From Bostrychus sinensis (lineage: Eukaryota > Chordata > Actinopteri > Gobiiformes > Eleotridae), in assembly GCA_020698575.1 (NCBI GenBank), contig CM036239.1:14002263-14066262 (forward strand): DNA of 64,000 nucleotides, given 5' to 3'. Under the pieces are notes generated by a model that did no database searches, was not told the origin of the DNA, and saw nothing but the letters and a program-made list of their open reading frames with translations. The translations under genes and the position numbers were made by a program. This document shows, in pieces, positions 1 to 13,414 of this stretch. Each line of letters begins with the position of its first letter. The first letter of the stretch is position 1.

Positions 1-3000
1 TCCCACAGTAGAAGGTAGCAATAGATGAGACAAAGAGGGCCACTGACTTAGACATAAAATGGTCTTATTTATTACATTATTTATTACATTTGTTTGTATT
101 ACTTTAGCCTATTTATATAGAATATATGCTATGGCCCACCTGTCATCCATGAGGTTTCACATAGGGATTTGCTCTTGGCTTTTATGCCCAATGTTTACCC
201 TGCATATGAGTCTCTAGTCTCCCAAATGTTCACAATTATAATACCAATTAAAATATCTCATACAATAATCACAGGGCAATAAGAAAAAACAAATTCTTCA
301 CAACAATTTTAGTTTTGAAAACACAGGATACAAAAACACATGAACAAGTTTGGAAAATTAAACTTGTGTTGGACATTTTGTTCACTCAAGGTAATGATCA
401 TTACAGTATGTGTCATATCAAGGGGTTAGGAATCTAAAGGGCATAAGTAACATTCTGCTAACTTTACCGGAGAAGAAAAAGAAGGTCCACACTTTCATTT
501 AACATCTCCTAAAAAATGAAGTCCTATAGGCTCAAATTTTCACAGACACAGCTCCCTGAGCACATTGTTTACCCATTAACAAAACATATGATTGAATATA
601 AATATTTCATTTGGAAATAAAGAAACATATCGCTTTTTGGCTCTAACTTTTCTCCCCATTTATTAATAGAACAGTATAGCAGTTATACGCTTATGCCCTT
701 TTACCACTGAATAAATCCATATGTTCAGAGATAGGAATTTGTTTTTTAATCAATAACTGTAAATTGATTAGTAATATTATTGTGATACTGTGGCAGTAGA
801 AACTCAATCATAAGCTTTCAATTGATATACTGTATATGTAGCACATCTCAATTTCCTCTAACATATCATGTGCCCTTTAGATTCTGAGCCCTCAATATAT
901 TGGTCTCACAATATAGAGGCCTGGAAAGATTTATCATTCAGCCTCGGTTTTCAATGCGCTCCATCCTCCATTGTATTATTAAAACTTAAAACAAATAACA
1001 TAAGCACCTACAATAAACAACTGATATTTAGCAAATGCTAAATGATGAACTGCAAGTAAAACCTCTGAACTGTTTTTTCTTTTTCATCTCACACGAGGGA
1101 AGAGATGTGAATAATGGTTAGCATCTTCTATATCTTTTTTTTAGTAATTGACAGCACTACAAGATAGACAGCAAGGCAATATACATGAAATGAAACACAC
1201 TGGAACTCATAACAAATGTATAAATTTAAAACCATGCAATATTTGACTTCACACAATTATGCCTTTTTAATCTGAGATCTTAATTTGTGTCTGAAATCCT
1301 TTATATAAAAAGTAATCCCGTGTTAGCAATATATGTTTTAAATGTTTCAAAACAGATGTTTATTTTTTTTTACTTGTTAAAATACACGTTATTGCTACTG
1401 TAGTGTTAGAAGTGACTGCTGATGTGCAGGCAAACATTTTAAATTCAAGTTAATGTCTTTGAGGAAAACAAATGCAGAGATAATGTAAAGGGGACCAGTA
1501 ACATCTATATATTAAGCTTTTTTTATCCAAGCACCACAAACAAGACCAGAACAAAAAGAAATGTCATAAAGTGCAAGGCTATGGTATCTCAATCCAACCT
1601 GCAGCATAACAAACAATAAACATTGATATTTACATAAAAATAGAAAAAAGGCTCAGTTTCCCAGACATAAAAATGGAGAAAAGCAAGAAACAGTAGTTAC
1701 AATCTACTGTCTCTCTTCAAGTCCTCAAAGAGCTGGAATGTAGCATCATTTAAAAATGGCCGTCAATAAACTGGCCGTGAACAATTGTTCCTTCATTTTT
1801 TATGACACACTAAATACTGGACAAACAATATCTCTGCCATTACATCACTTAACATCATCTGTACACATAATCAGTGTTAATAAATATGTTAAACACTAAA
1901 ACAGTGTTCATTTATTATGTCATTTAGACTTCGCTACATCCTGTAACTGCATTAGTCACTTATTTTGGTCAAGGGCAGTTAACTATCAGCTGGTTCAGCA
2001 TTACAACCAAAGCCATTGCAATCATTTCTAATGGCTGTCCCAGTGGATCTTTTTTTAAATATCAGAAACATAATCTCATTAACGTACTAGTGATAAATAT
2101 TTCGTCACACCAACATTTCTAAAGTAAATAAAAAGCAACAGAATTTTCTATCCTACCTACGTATTCAATCAAAAAATATCTAACAATATTGTATTTGCAA
2201 TGATGGGCTTGTTTCTCCACTGACAGTTAATTAAAAAACTACTAATTTTGGTAAACAGCACATCTTTGATCCCTTTACTACTGACGATATATTGGAGATT
2301 TTACAACATGGCAAATTATCTGACCTGGTCTGCTCACTAAGTTCCTGTTCAATTGTGCCTACACAGAGAAAATCTGTGTTAAAACATCAATTGCAAAGTA
2401 ACTGTACAGTACTTTGGGAAATTCTGGACAACATTTCATACCCTATGTACTGAGAGAAACTAAAAAGTGAATGGAAAAAATTGTGCTTTGTATAACTTGC
2501 TTCCCACTATTTGTTTTCAGCAGCTTGACATTGTGCAGCAGGCAGCTGACGGAGAAAACATAATCTGCCTAATATACTGCACTATGGATTACCTAACATT
2601 AATGATTAAAAGTGATCATGTCAACTGAAAGTATGCAGCATTAAAGAAACCAAAAAAGGCCAGCCTCCCTACACTTTGCAGCTGGCAGGTTATGCAATAA
2701 TCCTGCTGTGAATCACTTAAGTAACCGATGTATATACAACATGTACCATTTTTACTAAATCATCTATAATGTTAAACTAGGTTGTCCTAATTAATCAATT
2801 TAATATCAGTCCATGCAACCTTTAGTAATTTAGCACATGCATTCACTCCAGTCAATTTCCTTTATGCGCTATTCTTATGTCTGAGTTTCAGTAACAGTAC
2901 ATTACCCTTGTTCTCCTGCCTTTTGAGCCCTATGAGGACAGTAACCAGTTGATACACCGCTCTAGCATGCAAATACAGCACAGTGATAGAAAAAGTATTA

Positions 3001-3661
3001 AAGGTTTTTAAATTATTTTAAGGTAAGAGTATTAAATGACATTGGGAATGTATGCATTAAAGAGATATGCTGCACACGCAACATACAGTAGCTCACAGAA
3101 TAAAACCTCATGCATCTTGGCCTGCTACATTTAAGCTGTTTTACAGCAAGCACTGGTCAGCAGATGCAAAACATAAGTAACAACATTAGTTGTTTTTTTT
3201 TAAACAACAAACACGTAAATGCTAACCTTATGTTTTTTTTTTCATATAGATACGTACATTACTCAATTTTCTGTCAGCACCACAGTGACTTCACACCACT
3301 GATGTGTCCAGCTTAGAATCACAGCTCAGAAAACATGAGATAAAATTATAATAAACTATAAGACATAAATCCAATGACAAGCTGCTGTTATCATTCATTT
3401 GAGCAATGTTGGTATGTGAAGTCTGTACATATGTTTTATTAAGCCTTTACTGCTGAAGCAAGTGGCATAATCAAAATGGAAATATTTACACTGAATCCCA
3501 CTTTCTGGCTCATCTATGGGTTTTAATGTGGTACTTACTTTCCACAAAGACATGAAGTGGTGTGTGTGTTTCAGTCAGTTGTTCGATTACCTGTAAAAAA
3601 CACAACCTGGGTCCTGGCAGCTGAGTCTATGTGTGTCTATATTTTACAGGACGACCCAACA
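1..3661 (-). other. scai 3' UTR / downstream flank, no coding signal
   Basis: This AT-rich stretch lies just beyond the scai stop codon on the minus strand. I see no exon-like reading frame in it; the only open frame above 60 codons (3110-3316) is low complexity and has no family signature. Human SCAI has a long 3' UTR, so part of this stretch is probably transcribed untranslated sequence. Several TTTATT words (AATAAA on the minus strand) occur, but I cannot choose the real cleavage site. Nothing else is recognised here. Confidence 0.4.
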
Positions 3662-6600
3662 TTAGTACGTCTCCAAAGCATCATCCCAAAATAAGCTCTG
3701 CACTTCCAGCATTGTGGCCAACTCTATAATATGCTTCTGTAGTAGGTTGCTCTCCACTGTCTCCTGTTTGGGCAGCTCTGGGTAGGACTCTGGGAAGCTT
3801 CTAGACTCCTGCAGAACAAAGGATGAACCAGATTACACTCAAACCAAAAGCATGATATCAGAAGATTATCATTACAGGCTTCCATTACAGCAGTGTACAT
3901 TATCAGGGATTAGTGAGTGCACCAGAGGTTATGTTAATATTAGGGCTGCACAATGAACATGCAAAATCCGATAACTACAGTATGTTGAATATCCCGATAA
4001 TGACAGAACTGCAATATTTGTAATATACTTTTTTGACAAAGTAAGTTAAATTAATTTAGACTGAAATACAATACTCACTACATTTACTAGTCAATACTGA
4101 CTAATACTAATAAACAAGGACTAAAACAAAGCTAAACCAAGTTAAGGAATTAAGACTAAATCATTGTTTTTAATATTTAATAATAATTCACATTTAATTT
4201 ATAATACAAAATATATTTGTTTTGTTTGTTTCAATGTAGACAATGATGTCAGTATAAATCTCTGTCTGACATTAGGGTTTTACATTAACACTAGCCTACC
4301 TGCCAAATGTTGGTTAGTAACACAATTCTCGTTGCTGTGTTTGAGTGTACACCCAAGTTAGTGCATAGTAATTAATCATGATCAGAGAAAAAAACACATG
4401 TATTAAAATATATCCCGTGCAAAAAGGTTCAATATTCTGTCTAGGTAAACATATTTTCTAAATATTTAATAAATCCTTGTCTATGCATAAAACCAAGTTC
4501 TACATTTATTTAAGCCTAATAAATAAATAAATATAATTTACAGTGAGCAAAAAAAGAAGATGTCAAGCCTATTTAGTTTAATGTGATACGGATATTGCAT
4601 TATATGTTATTGCGATAAGAAATTTAAATATATATTGTGAAGCCCTAGTTAATATTAAAGAACATTTATGTCTTACCCGAAAGAGTTTATGCAGTCTCAA
4701 TGCAGCTGAGCAAAACACAAAGCGGATGAGCAGCAGCCGAAGGAACTCGTCACCAAAGAACTGCAAAAAGGCTTGATCTGTGGAATTAATATATTAAGAG
4801 TAATAATTTGTATTAATCGACTTTTCTGAAAAAGAGATTAAACAAGAAGGTAATCTGGACAAGGTTTGTTTTTATCGAAGACATATTCGTCACTTTTTGA
4901 AAAGGACTTATTCAGGGTGGTTACTCACCTGTAATAAAGTGGATACTGGATAAAGTGATGAAACATCTACTAAAAATAAACCTCTTACTTTACTCTTACT
5001 GAATTCTCTTGGCGACTGAGAACCTACACAGACAACATTTCTGAACTCTGAAGTTTTAAGCCTCCAGTTGTTCTCTGAGTGGATCTTACAACAGAACTGT
5101 CTGATTGATAGACCAGGCCAACAATTACCTCCAGGTTTAGAGACTCATTCACGAGAAGCCCTTTCAAACAGTAATACAGTACTATGTTTACATGGCTTTA
5201 CAGAAAGATGTTTAAGAGAAAATACAAAAACAACACTGTATAAAATAGTACCTATGGTTCTTGATCGAGTAATCAGCTGCCCAATATCACGATAGACTTT
5301 GCGAAGGAATTCTTGAGCTTGCTCCCACAACCCCTGACGCACACTGTTGAGGCCACACACAGAGAAAAAAGCCAAGAGTGGGCTGTAGAGGAACAGCGTG
5401 AACAGACTCCCACGTTGAGACTGGTCTAGTGACAGTGACAGATATGGAGTGGATCAGTGCTAAAACTCACAGTTACATCTTAACTCATGCTCATAATTAT
5501 TAAACAATTATTACCTTGGACACTTTTAGGATACACAGTAGGTGATAACAGACACACCAAAGGCTGCCCAAACATATTTGTGAAATTCTTGCAAAACAAA
5601 AAAAAAAAAAAAACATTATATTGAAAGTATTTACTTCTGTTTTAATGAGGATTTTCACTTGTATACCTTGTAGGCTGCACTGTTGGTGGAATCCACAATG
5701 ACAAATAGAGGCTTACGAGTAAAAGGAAACAAGTCTCCTGGATGAAGACTGGAGACACAAATAACTGATACTTAGGCTGACTAGTGAAATATTCATTTAA
5801 ACCAACACAAATAGTAAATGTAATAGTTAAGTTATTATGCATAATAATCAGAAAAATGTCACTCACCAGTGCATTTCTTTTTGGGCTTGGTTTCTTTTTT
5901 GCACTGTCTCACCATTGACGATGTCTCGATTTGTATTCGTAAGAACTCCTCCAAAATCAAATGGTCCTAATAAAAATATATAGACACATTTATAAATTTG
6001 GGTCTGTTAAAATGAATGAAAAAAAAAAAACTATGTGCGCTACTGAGACTAACATATTCATATTTGACACCATTTTAACATCCAGCTGTTGAATATAAGT
6101 AAGATAGAGATGCCTGATCTATGCGTGTGCATAAATTATATCTATCAACAATTTATATTACAGCAAAAACTATAGTGTACTGCCTATCTGTTCTTTACAT
6201 GACAAAACAATATCAACAAGAACCCAAACAACAACAGTAAATACAGTCCAGCAGATTTTACCTTCATAAACGGAATGACCGCTAGGGAAGACTCCAGTGG
6301 CAGAAAGGTAAATAAGTAGAACGCTGTTTGCAGGTAATTCCTAAAATATACAAAAAACATTGTCACCTACTGCAGTTCAAGTGCTTGTGGTAGAAATATA
6401 AACATACCTTAAAAGAGGCTGACAGGAAAGTAAAAAGCTGGCTAAATGTTGGCTTGTAAAGCAGATATTTGTGAGGGTTTTCTCTTTTTGCAGGTTTTTC
6501 ATTGGGTTCCTGTATAAATTTAGAAGAAGAGCATTCATGGCCTATACTCACTAGAACTATTATGACAAAGTAAAGGTGACATTTCTTTACTCTGTCACTG

Positions 6601-9600
6601 AATTCTGTTCAGTCACTTTAAAAATCTAATGTTAAAAATAATAAATTTTACAAAATGTTGTCCTTCATAGTATGTGTATCACTTACCAGTGTTCCCTGTT
6701 TTGAGGTTTGTGTAGCCAGGTTTACAGGTTCCCTTTCCAAAGCTTGAAGCATACGGAACATATCGATGGTTAACTCACTAAACTTTACCTAAACAGACAA
6801 AAAAGTTTGATAGACAGTAAATTAAATTGGTAACCACACATCAAATTCATTCAAACTAAAATGTCCAAAAGCATCTCGTTATAACAAAGCCAAAAATATA
6901 CTGGATCAGAAATCACTTCACACTCTCTAATGCTCACTAGTCTTTAGCCACATTTAATCTATTGCACAGGGGTCCAGGGTAACAACTATCATAGTACCAT
7001 AAATTTACTTATCATTCTCCAAAAAAAAAGGCAATACACATTATACATAAGGCTGAGTACAGAGGCCACACCAGTGCATTCTTTTTACAGTCAAAATTAC
7101 TTACATTCAAGGAAATAATCAACTACCACACAGCAATAATAATGTTCAAACCTAAAAACAACTTATTACCAGTCAGAATCCAAAAACAGTTCACTGAGCA
7201 TGAGGGGGCTATAGTCTAAGGGGGAATATTAATTTCAAAACCAAGGTTGTACAAACCACAATGAGGAGTTTTTGTTTGTCTGTTTGTGGGGTCAGATTAT
7301 GGAATAACTTGAATGGGGCTCCAAAAAAATGTTCACCAGTTCAAAAAATTCTTTAAAAAAAAAACACTTTTTGCTGGGTACAGGGCTGAAAAGGAACTAT
7401 TAAAAAGGGGGATTAAGAAAAATAATAATAAAATACTCAGGGATACAAAGGGTGTTCAACTGATGAATTAATTAGGTTTGTGTTTTGTATATTTATTTAA
7501 ACCATTGTTATTACTTTTATTTTATTGATTGATCAAACTATTGTATTTGCAGGAAGCTGTTAATTTGTAAATCTTCTGAAAGGGAGGAGGGATTACATAA
7601 GTTTACACTTCAGCCCACTCTTTTTTTAACATTGTTTACTGGTATGTATACTGGATGTACATTTTATGTCTATTGTTTTTTTTAAATAGTTCGAAATAAA
7701 GTAGTTCGAATGGGTACAACTAGAAAAAAGGCAATAGTTCAACATTTCTCAGCATTATATCAATCATTTATCTATTAAAAAACAAATGATTGTCCTAAAA
7801 AGAAATAGTGTACACTGCTCACAAAGTAAGACTGGCAGCACAATCTCTAAAAGAAGATCATGTTATGTTGTCAATTGCAGAAATGCCATTAGTGTCTTAA
7901 AACCTGATTGTTACAGTTGCCGATGATTAGTGCATCAGCAAGGACGAGCTGCCCAACCACCATGCCTTGTTCCAGGGGAGGCACCCCTCCTTCTTGCAGT
8001 CGATTGCTGGTGACAATGACAGAATTGTTGTCATTCAGTACCACAACTGGGTCAGCCTATTGAGGGTGAGAAACACAGGAGAGGATTAAAAAAATGTTGA
8101 ATGTCTTTTTGTATTACAAGTTTTCGGAAGATCAACATTAACAGAGTATACCTCTATAAAAGCTGCAACTTCTTGTAGCACCAAGTTCCACTCCAGTTGG
8201 TCCTCTGTGTTAAATCGTTGTGTGTAATCCTCAATTTCATCAGATAGCTCCTGCAGGTTGGCAACACATACACTAATTTAGGAGCTTGGTCATCAATTGA
8301 GCCTCCTCCACTTCACAAGGTACAAATTGGTTCAATATTGTTCGATGGACTACAAGTTCTTGAGGTTCTAAAGCTTCTATTAGACCATCATAAATCATCT
8401 TCTTTCCTTTTAGCTTTTCCCTTTCAGGGTGGCCACAGCCAGAGATGGGTAGTAATCAGTTACAATTACTCAGTTACATCAACATTTTTAAATAATTGTA
8501 CTTCTAAGAGTAGTTTTATTGCAACATACTTTTACTTCTACTTTAATATTATTTTGAAGTAACAATAATCTTACTTTATGTCTATACGTTAATGTATTGG
8601 TTTCAAAAGATTTATGTCAAGAAAAAGTGAGAAGACTTGGTCATTTTTGTTGTTTTTTTGTTTGGAAATACCAGAATTTGACTATTATTTATGTTTTGTT
8701 TGTCAGATTGCATCAATACTTAAGGCAAAAAATCATATGTTACTCTGATTTTTTTTTACCATATATGTTACTGCTTTTACTTGAGTATTTATTTTGATAA
8801 CTACAGTACTTTTTACTTTTACATGAGTAACATCATTTTTACTTGAGTACAATGTTTGGCTGCTCTACTCACCCCTGCCCACATCAAAGCATTTGCCTCC
8901 TAGTGTGCAGTGATTTGCCTATTTTTCCACTTCCTAACACAACCCTCTCCATTTATCCAGGATTGGGACTAGCACAAGGATTATACTGGTTTGTGATTCC
9001 TTATGGCTGGATTCAGACTAAAAATCCAACTCAACTGAACAGGGACCAGACTCGTTTTTTTGTATATGAGAAAAACTTTTCTAACTAGCAAAACAAATGT
9101 CCTTTTCTGTCTACTTTGAAAGAACTGTTGAAGGGCATTTTCACAGTCTCAAAAACATTCATTTAAAGGGGCATTTAACAAGCCTTCTACATCTGATCTG
9201 CTCTCATTCATTTAGCCCAAAAAACTGTGTACAAATCTGTTTCCACTGATTCCTCACAGCTGTTTTTTTTTTTTTGGCTTTTTTTTTTGTTGCTTTTATA
9301 GTAAAATAGCATTATACAAAAAGTTTGAGGAAAGCTATTTTTCTCTGTTTCTGTTCACAATTAGCATAACAGCTCTACACTTTTGCTGGACTCTTCACCT
9401 TTTTTTAGGGCAGTAGTGAAGTAATTATATAAAAAAAATGGTTTTAGTCACAATGTTTTGAAGCATTAAATGCTGTTCTAGTGGTGACCTAGATTGTTTT
9501 AAAAATATAAATAAAAGCATAATATAGCCCTTAGCCTTTAAGCAGATGCTAGTAGTAGCAAGTAAAAGTAAAAAAGGTTCATACCTTTACCAAAATTTTA

Positions 9601-11335
9601 ACTAGGTCCATCTTATTCAGCAGCAAACAGACAACTATGTAGCGAGCATAATAACGCAGCTTCTTCACAACTAATTCTGGCCTGATGAAAGACAAGTGAA
9701 TGCAATTGAAACTCACATTATATTATCGGTTGTTTAAACATATTTCAAAACAAAAACGTTTTTTGCTTACCTGCCCTCTTTGTTAACCTGATAGTAGTAG
9801 GACCGTTGTCGTATGGCTGAGTAAAATGAAAAGGCCTCATTCAGGTAACTTGTTTCTGAGGTACGAAGGCTGTCAATTAGAGAGAAAAACAAGAGCTTTC
9901 TAAATATTATAAATAATGCTTTAAAAACAGCAAAAAACAAGTTATTAACACAACTTACTAATAGTGATAGTAAAGCTGTCCAATTTTAGATGCAACTTCT
10001 CCAATTTGCCATCTTTTCAACCCATAACGAGTGTCCAAAACCTGCCTGTCAGTTATTATATGGACATAATCATTAGTCTACACCAACAAAATGATTCATC
10101 AAACTAAGAAGAAATCACATAATTGATTCATAATTGTTATATTTTTTTGTCACTTGGAAGCAAATTTTCTAAAAACAAGAATTAGTAAACACCTGTGTTG
10201 CTGCTGAAATTTCCACAACTTTGTGTAGACATCAAAGGTCCGTCCAAAGTACGACTGCCACTGCTTATGTCCATACTGAGGAAGGTCTCTGCAGCAACGC
10301 GCACAAGAGAGTGGTTTATTAACATACATATGTGAACTTAATTGAGAATAACAAACAAGGCATGTTTGTGATGCTGATTGGGTTGCTGTAACTGATGTCT
10401 GGCCTGATGACCAAGACAGCAGTCAGTGATTCACATATGACAAGAGCACAGCATAAGTTGTGACTAATTCATAACAGAATGACTGTGTCGCTTCAGATCA
10501 CTACAAGCCCAACCATAAATTAGGGTCACAGTCATGTGTTCACGGTTATTTTGTGAATGTTATTAACAAATGTATCTATATCATTGGTAATCACGCAATT
10601 ATCTTTCTCATTATTTGTCTCCTGTTGGCTTGCTACCACTTAACAGATTCACCAACTCAGCAGGAAATGTGTGCTACTCCAGATGGCCAGCCTGCCTGTT
10701 TGCAATCACAAGAGCGTATTGTGGCATAAACTGTTACCAAATCAAAACGAAACATTGAAAACACTGAATAACCTCAAGACACTCGCATATTCAAGAAATC
10801 AATCTGAGTTCTGAGTTCTGAGCCCTGACGGTGTTTAATGTCACAACCAGGCTCAAACACATCCAAATATAGCAGCTTTTTGAACATTTTTTAGCCTGAC
10901 CTTATTTATATTAATTCCCAAGACAAATTTATTTTATTTTCTTATTTGTGTATTGGTTTGTTTACATTTTTAATATCATCTGCATCTTACTCAATTCACT
11001 CAATGACACAGAAATACCACAGCATTATGAATGAGCGTCTCATTTTATTAATTAGTAAAAAAGAGTGCAAAAGTTTTAGAGCTACAGTAGTCAAATCAAC
11101 ATACAACCCATTTAATACTAATGCTAAAAGCAAAAAAGTCAACTAGCTAAAATCATAAATAAGCCTATAAACAGTAAACAATTACAGGTCCACAAGTAGT
11201 AATTGTTTGAAATACATAAAAAACTGACCTCAAGCCATTAAAGAGTTGTTTGGATTTGTCCAGGAGATAACAGAAATCTGTGACAGTCTTTCGTTCCCCT
11301 AAGGGAATATCATCCTCTGTCTCAGCTCCAGTCAT
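3662..11335 (-). CDS. scai: SCAI, suppressor of cancer cell invasion (transcriptional cofactor)
   Basis: SCAI is a nuclear protein known to repress MAL/MRTF-SRF transcription and to act in double-strand-break repair. Sixteen coding exons run right to left: 11335-11229, 10288-10193, 10045-9959, 9869-9771, 9681-9585, 8250-8152, 8056-7914, 6788-6687, 6509-6408, 6340-6262, 5966-5867, 5737-5667, 5587-5515, 5425-5252, 4777-4677, 3808-3662. They sum to 1677 nt, or 558 residues, with every junction in phase. The protein aligns with human SCAI throughout: GERKTVTDFCYLLDKSKQLF near the N terminus, ENPHKYLLYKPTFSQLFTFL in the middle, and FFGDEFLRLLLIRFVFCSA followed by a QKHIIELATMLEVQSLFWDD-like end. 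The human N-terminal extension of about 45 residues is absent; an in-frame TGA 12 nt upstream fixes the ATG at 11335 for this transcript. scai lies next to ppp6c on the same strand, as in human 9q33. Confidence 0.95.
8404..9010 (+). repeat. Old interspersed repeat split by a hAT-like MITE (scai intron 6)
   Basis: Bases 8404-8436 (ctttcagggtggccacagc) and 8877-~9010 (catttgcctcc ... ctctccatttatccaggatt ... ttatggctgg) read as two halves of one repeat family that is common in fish genomes. Between them, 8437-8876 has imperfect terminal inverted repeats: CAGAGATGGGTAGTAA at the left, and CAGGGGTGAGTAG when the right end is reversed. Its interior is rich in ACTTGAGTA-type words, typical of non-autonomous hAT elements. 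Eight-base flanks gccacagc and cccacatc could be a decayed target duplication (6 of 8 match). The element lies between scai coding exons 9681-9585 and 8250-8152 and carries no coding capacity. Confidence 0.55.
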
Positions 11336-11347
11336 GACTTTGAGTCT

Positions 11348-12660
11348 TCACCTGGTTATAATCAATACATTGAGTAAATCCAGATGTTGAAAACAACATA
11401 ATCTAAAAAAGTATGAGATTGTAAAAAGTATGACATCAAAGAAACTATTAGACACACCCTTCAATAAGCTATTCATTTTATAATTGACTGTGAAAATGCT
11501 GCTGATTGCTGTATTACTGTTGCCCTACTTTAATCTGAATAAGAAACTATGGAAAAATGCATCACATGGCCACCTTTTTAGGTTGACCTGGGATGTCCCA
11601 GATTCATGTTCGCGAAGGCTGCAACCAAAACGGGTGGATGTGCAATCAGGTCAGAGCAAGACACACTCAGGTCACATCATTATCTAATAAATATGTTAAA
11701 AGAATGTGTTTTTTATTGAACAATTATCTATTTCAAAGAAAATGTTGTTGTCATGACAGAAGTAAGATGACAGATGAAAAGCCTGAAGAGCCACCTGAAC
11801 TGACATTGTGCATGTAAGCATAGCACAAGTTGGTTAACGGTGTGTACATTTTTGTTTTTTATAAGAAAGCACTTTTATTTTAAATGTAATAATCACTGCA
11901 TGCCTGTGTGCAGGAATTAAGCAGCCAGAAATACAGCTCTTTGAAATGAATGACTATGCATCCCTTGTATTAAGCTCTTCACCAATAATTAATAAAAAAA
12001 TGCATTATCATTAAATAAATTACAAAACATATAAATTGTACACTCGGTTATGATTGAAGAAAACAATGGTTCAGTAACTGTCTAGTATATTATTGGGTTA
12101 ATGAAATACTAGTTAACACAGCTGGAGAATTGAATAAAGGGAGCTAACTACTGACAAGAAATCTGCCCTGTTCTTCCCTCTCTAAACCTAATCGCCGGTT
12201 CTGTGTTAGCATCAACTGTAAGATTACACCCCATCACCACTAAAGCCTTAACTAATTCATAACTAATAGATAACGTCAAATCATAGCCCCGCGCGATATG
12301 TTAGGAAAAGGCCACACAGCCTGGCTAAACAGCAACAGTCGTGTCTGCTTGAGTTATTCACATTTCTTACCTCCCCAGCAGAATATCCAAAGGCAAAAGG
12401 ATGAATACCTCAGAGATGCTCCACAAATCAGTGCAAAAGCCACCGCAGGCTCGCGGTAAAGCGCGGCTTTGTAGGCATCTCAGTGAGAGCATCTGACCCT
12501 GGACCAGCCTAAGGAGCCCATCGTCCTGCAGCCTGGACAGGACTGCTGTGCGTTCAGGCGTATTGTGGCTGTGCAGGAGAGGTTGATGTACTATGACAAT
12601 CAAGGAGGCTGTGTGGTGAAGAGACAGCTGGCTCCGCTCTGCCAGCACTAGCTAGCTACT
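11348..12660 (-). promoter_or_regulatory. scai 5' non-coding exon, promoter and 93-codon uORF
   Basis: The 5' exon ends at a strong donor (GAG|GTAAGA, exon end 12371) and joins exon 2 at 11351. An ATG at 12648 opens a 93-codon frame through this exon. Across the splice the frame meets TGA at 11350-11348, twelve bases before the scai ATG and in the same frame. The predicted peptide resembles no family I know, so I treat it as an upstream ORF, not a protein gene. An ETS-type CCGGAAGT word (minus strand, 12665-12658) lies just upstream, which fits a TATA-less housekeeping promoter. The intron at 11352-12370 shows nothing else recognisable. Confidence 0.55.
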
Positions 12661-12665
12661 TCCGG

Positions 12666-13414
12666 GTCAAAACTTTCATAATACGTGTATCGCTTACTTT
12701 AATTAACACTTCGGCTTTTACTCTTCTGCAACTATTACAAAATTTTAATTGTTAATTTTGAATAAAAAGAATGGCACTAACTCATCATGAACGTGTTTAT
12801 TAAGATTACAAAACAAACATTATTCGCAATACACACAACTACTGAAATGAGGTATGCACAGTTTAATGTAATAATATTGCATTGAAAGAAGGTACACTGA
12901 GCTGCAACAATTTATAAGTCACCTGATTTAGGTAGATGGAAATAAAAATGTGTTCTTTTCTTTCCTGAATGCCCAGGTTTGAACCTCTGGATTGTAAGAA
13001 AAAGTTCCTCGAGAAGCAGAAATAGAGAATGACATATTATTGCCAGCACTGCGTAATTTAACCAACTAGTTAAAATGTTTTTGATGGGTGTTGAGGCTTT
13101 TGGAAGATATAATGATAAGATATAATGATCTTGAGTTTGTTTGTCCCAATTTGGTGGTCAGGAACAAAATTGTGTACAATGTATGCATGTTTAACCATGC
13201 TAGCTAAAAATATATAAAAGATTTTATTTGAATCAAAATGTTAAAACACACATAATTAAACATCATTTTAATTAAAAATGAATTTATGGAGCATAAACCC
13301 AAGCATCCAGAGGCTGTAAACTGAAAACACAGTTATACTTTGTAAAATCTGTTGCATATAAATGACTTTTCAGGGTGATATGCCCAAGGGCTGAACAGAA
13401 GAACGGTCTTGGTC
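12666..13414. other. scai-ppp6c intergenic interval
   Basis: About 750 bp separate the scai 5' exon from the ppp6c stop codon. Both genes are on the minus strand, so this contains the ppp6c 3' UTR and the scai promoter side. I see AT-rich sequence with TTTATT words (possible poly(A) signals on the minus strand) and no open frame or repeat that I recognise. Confidence 0.4.
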
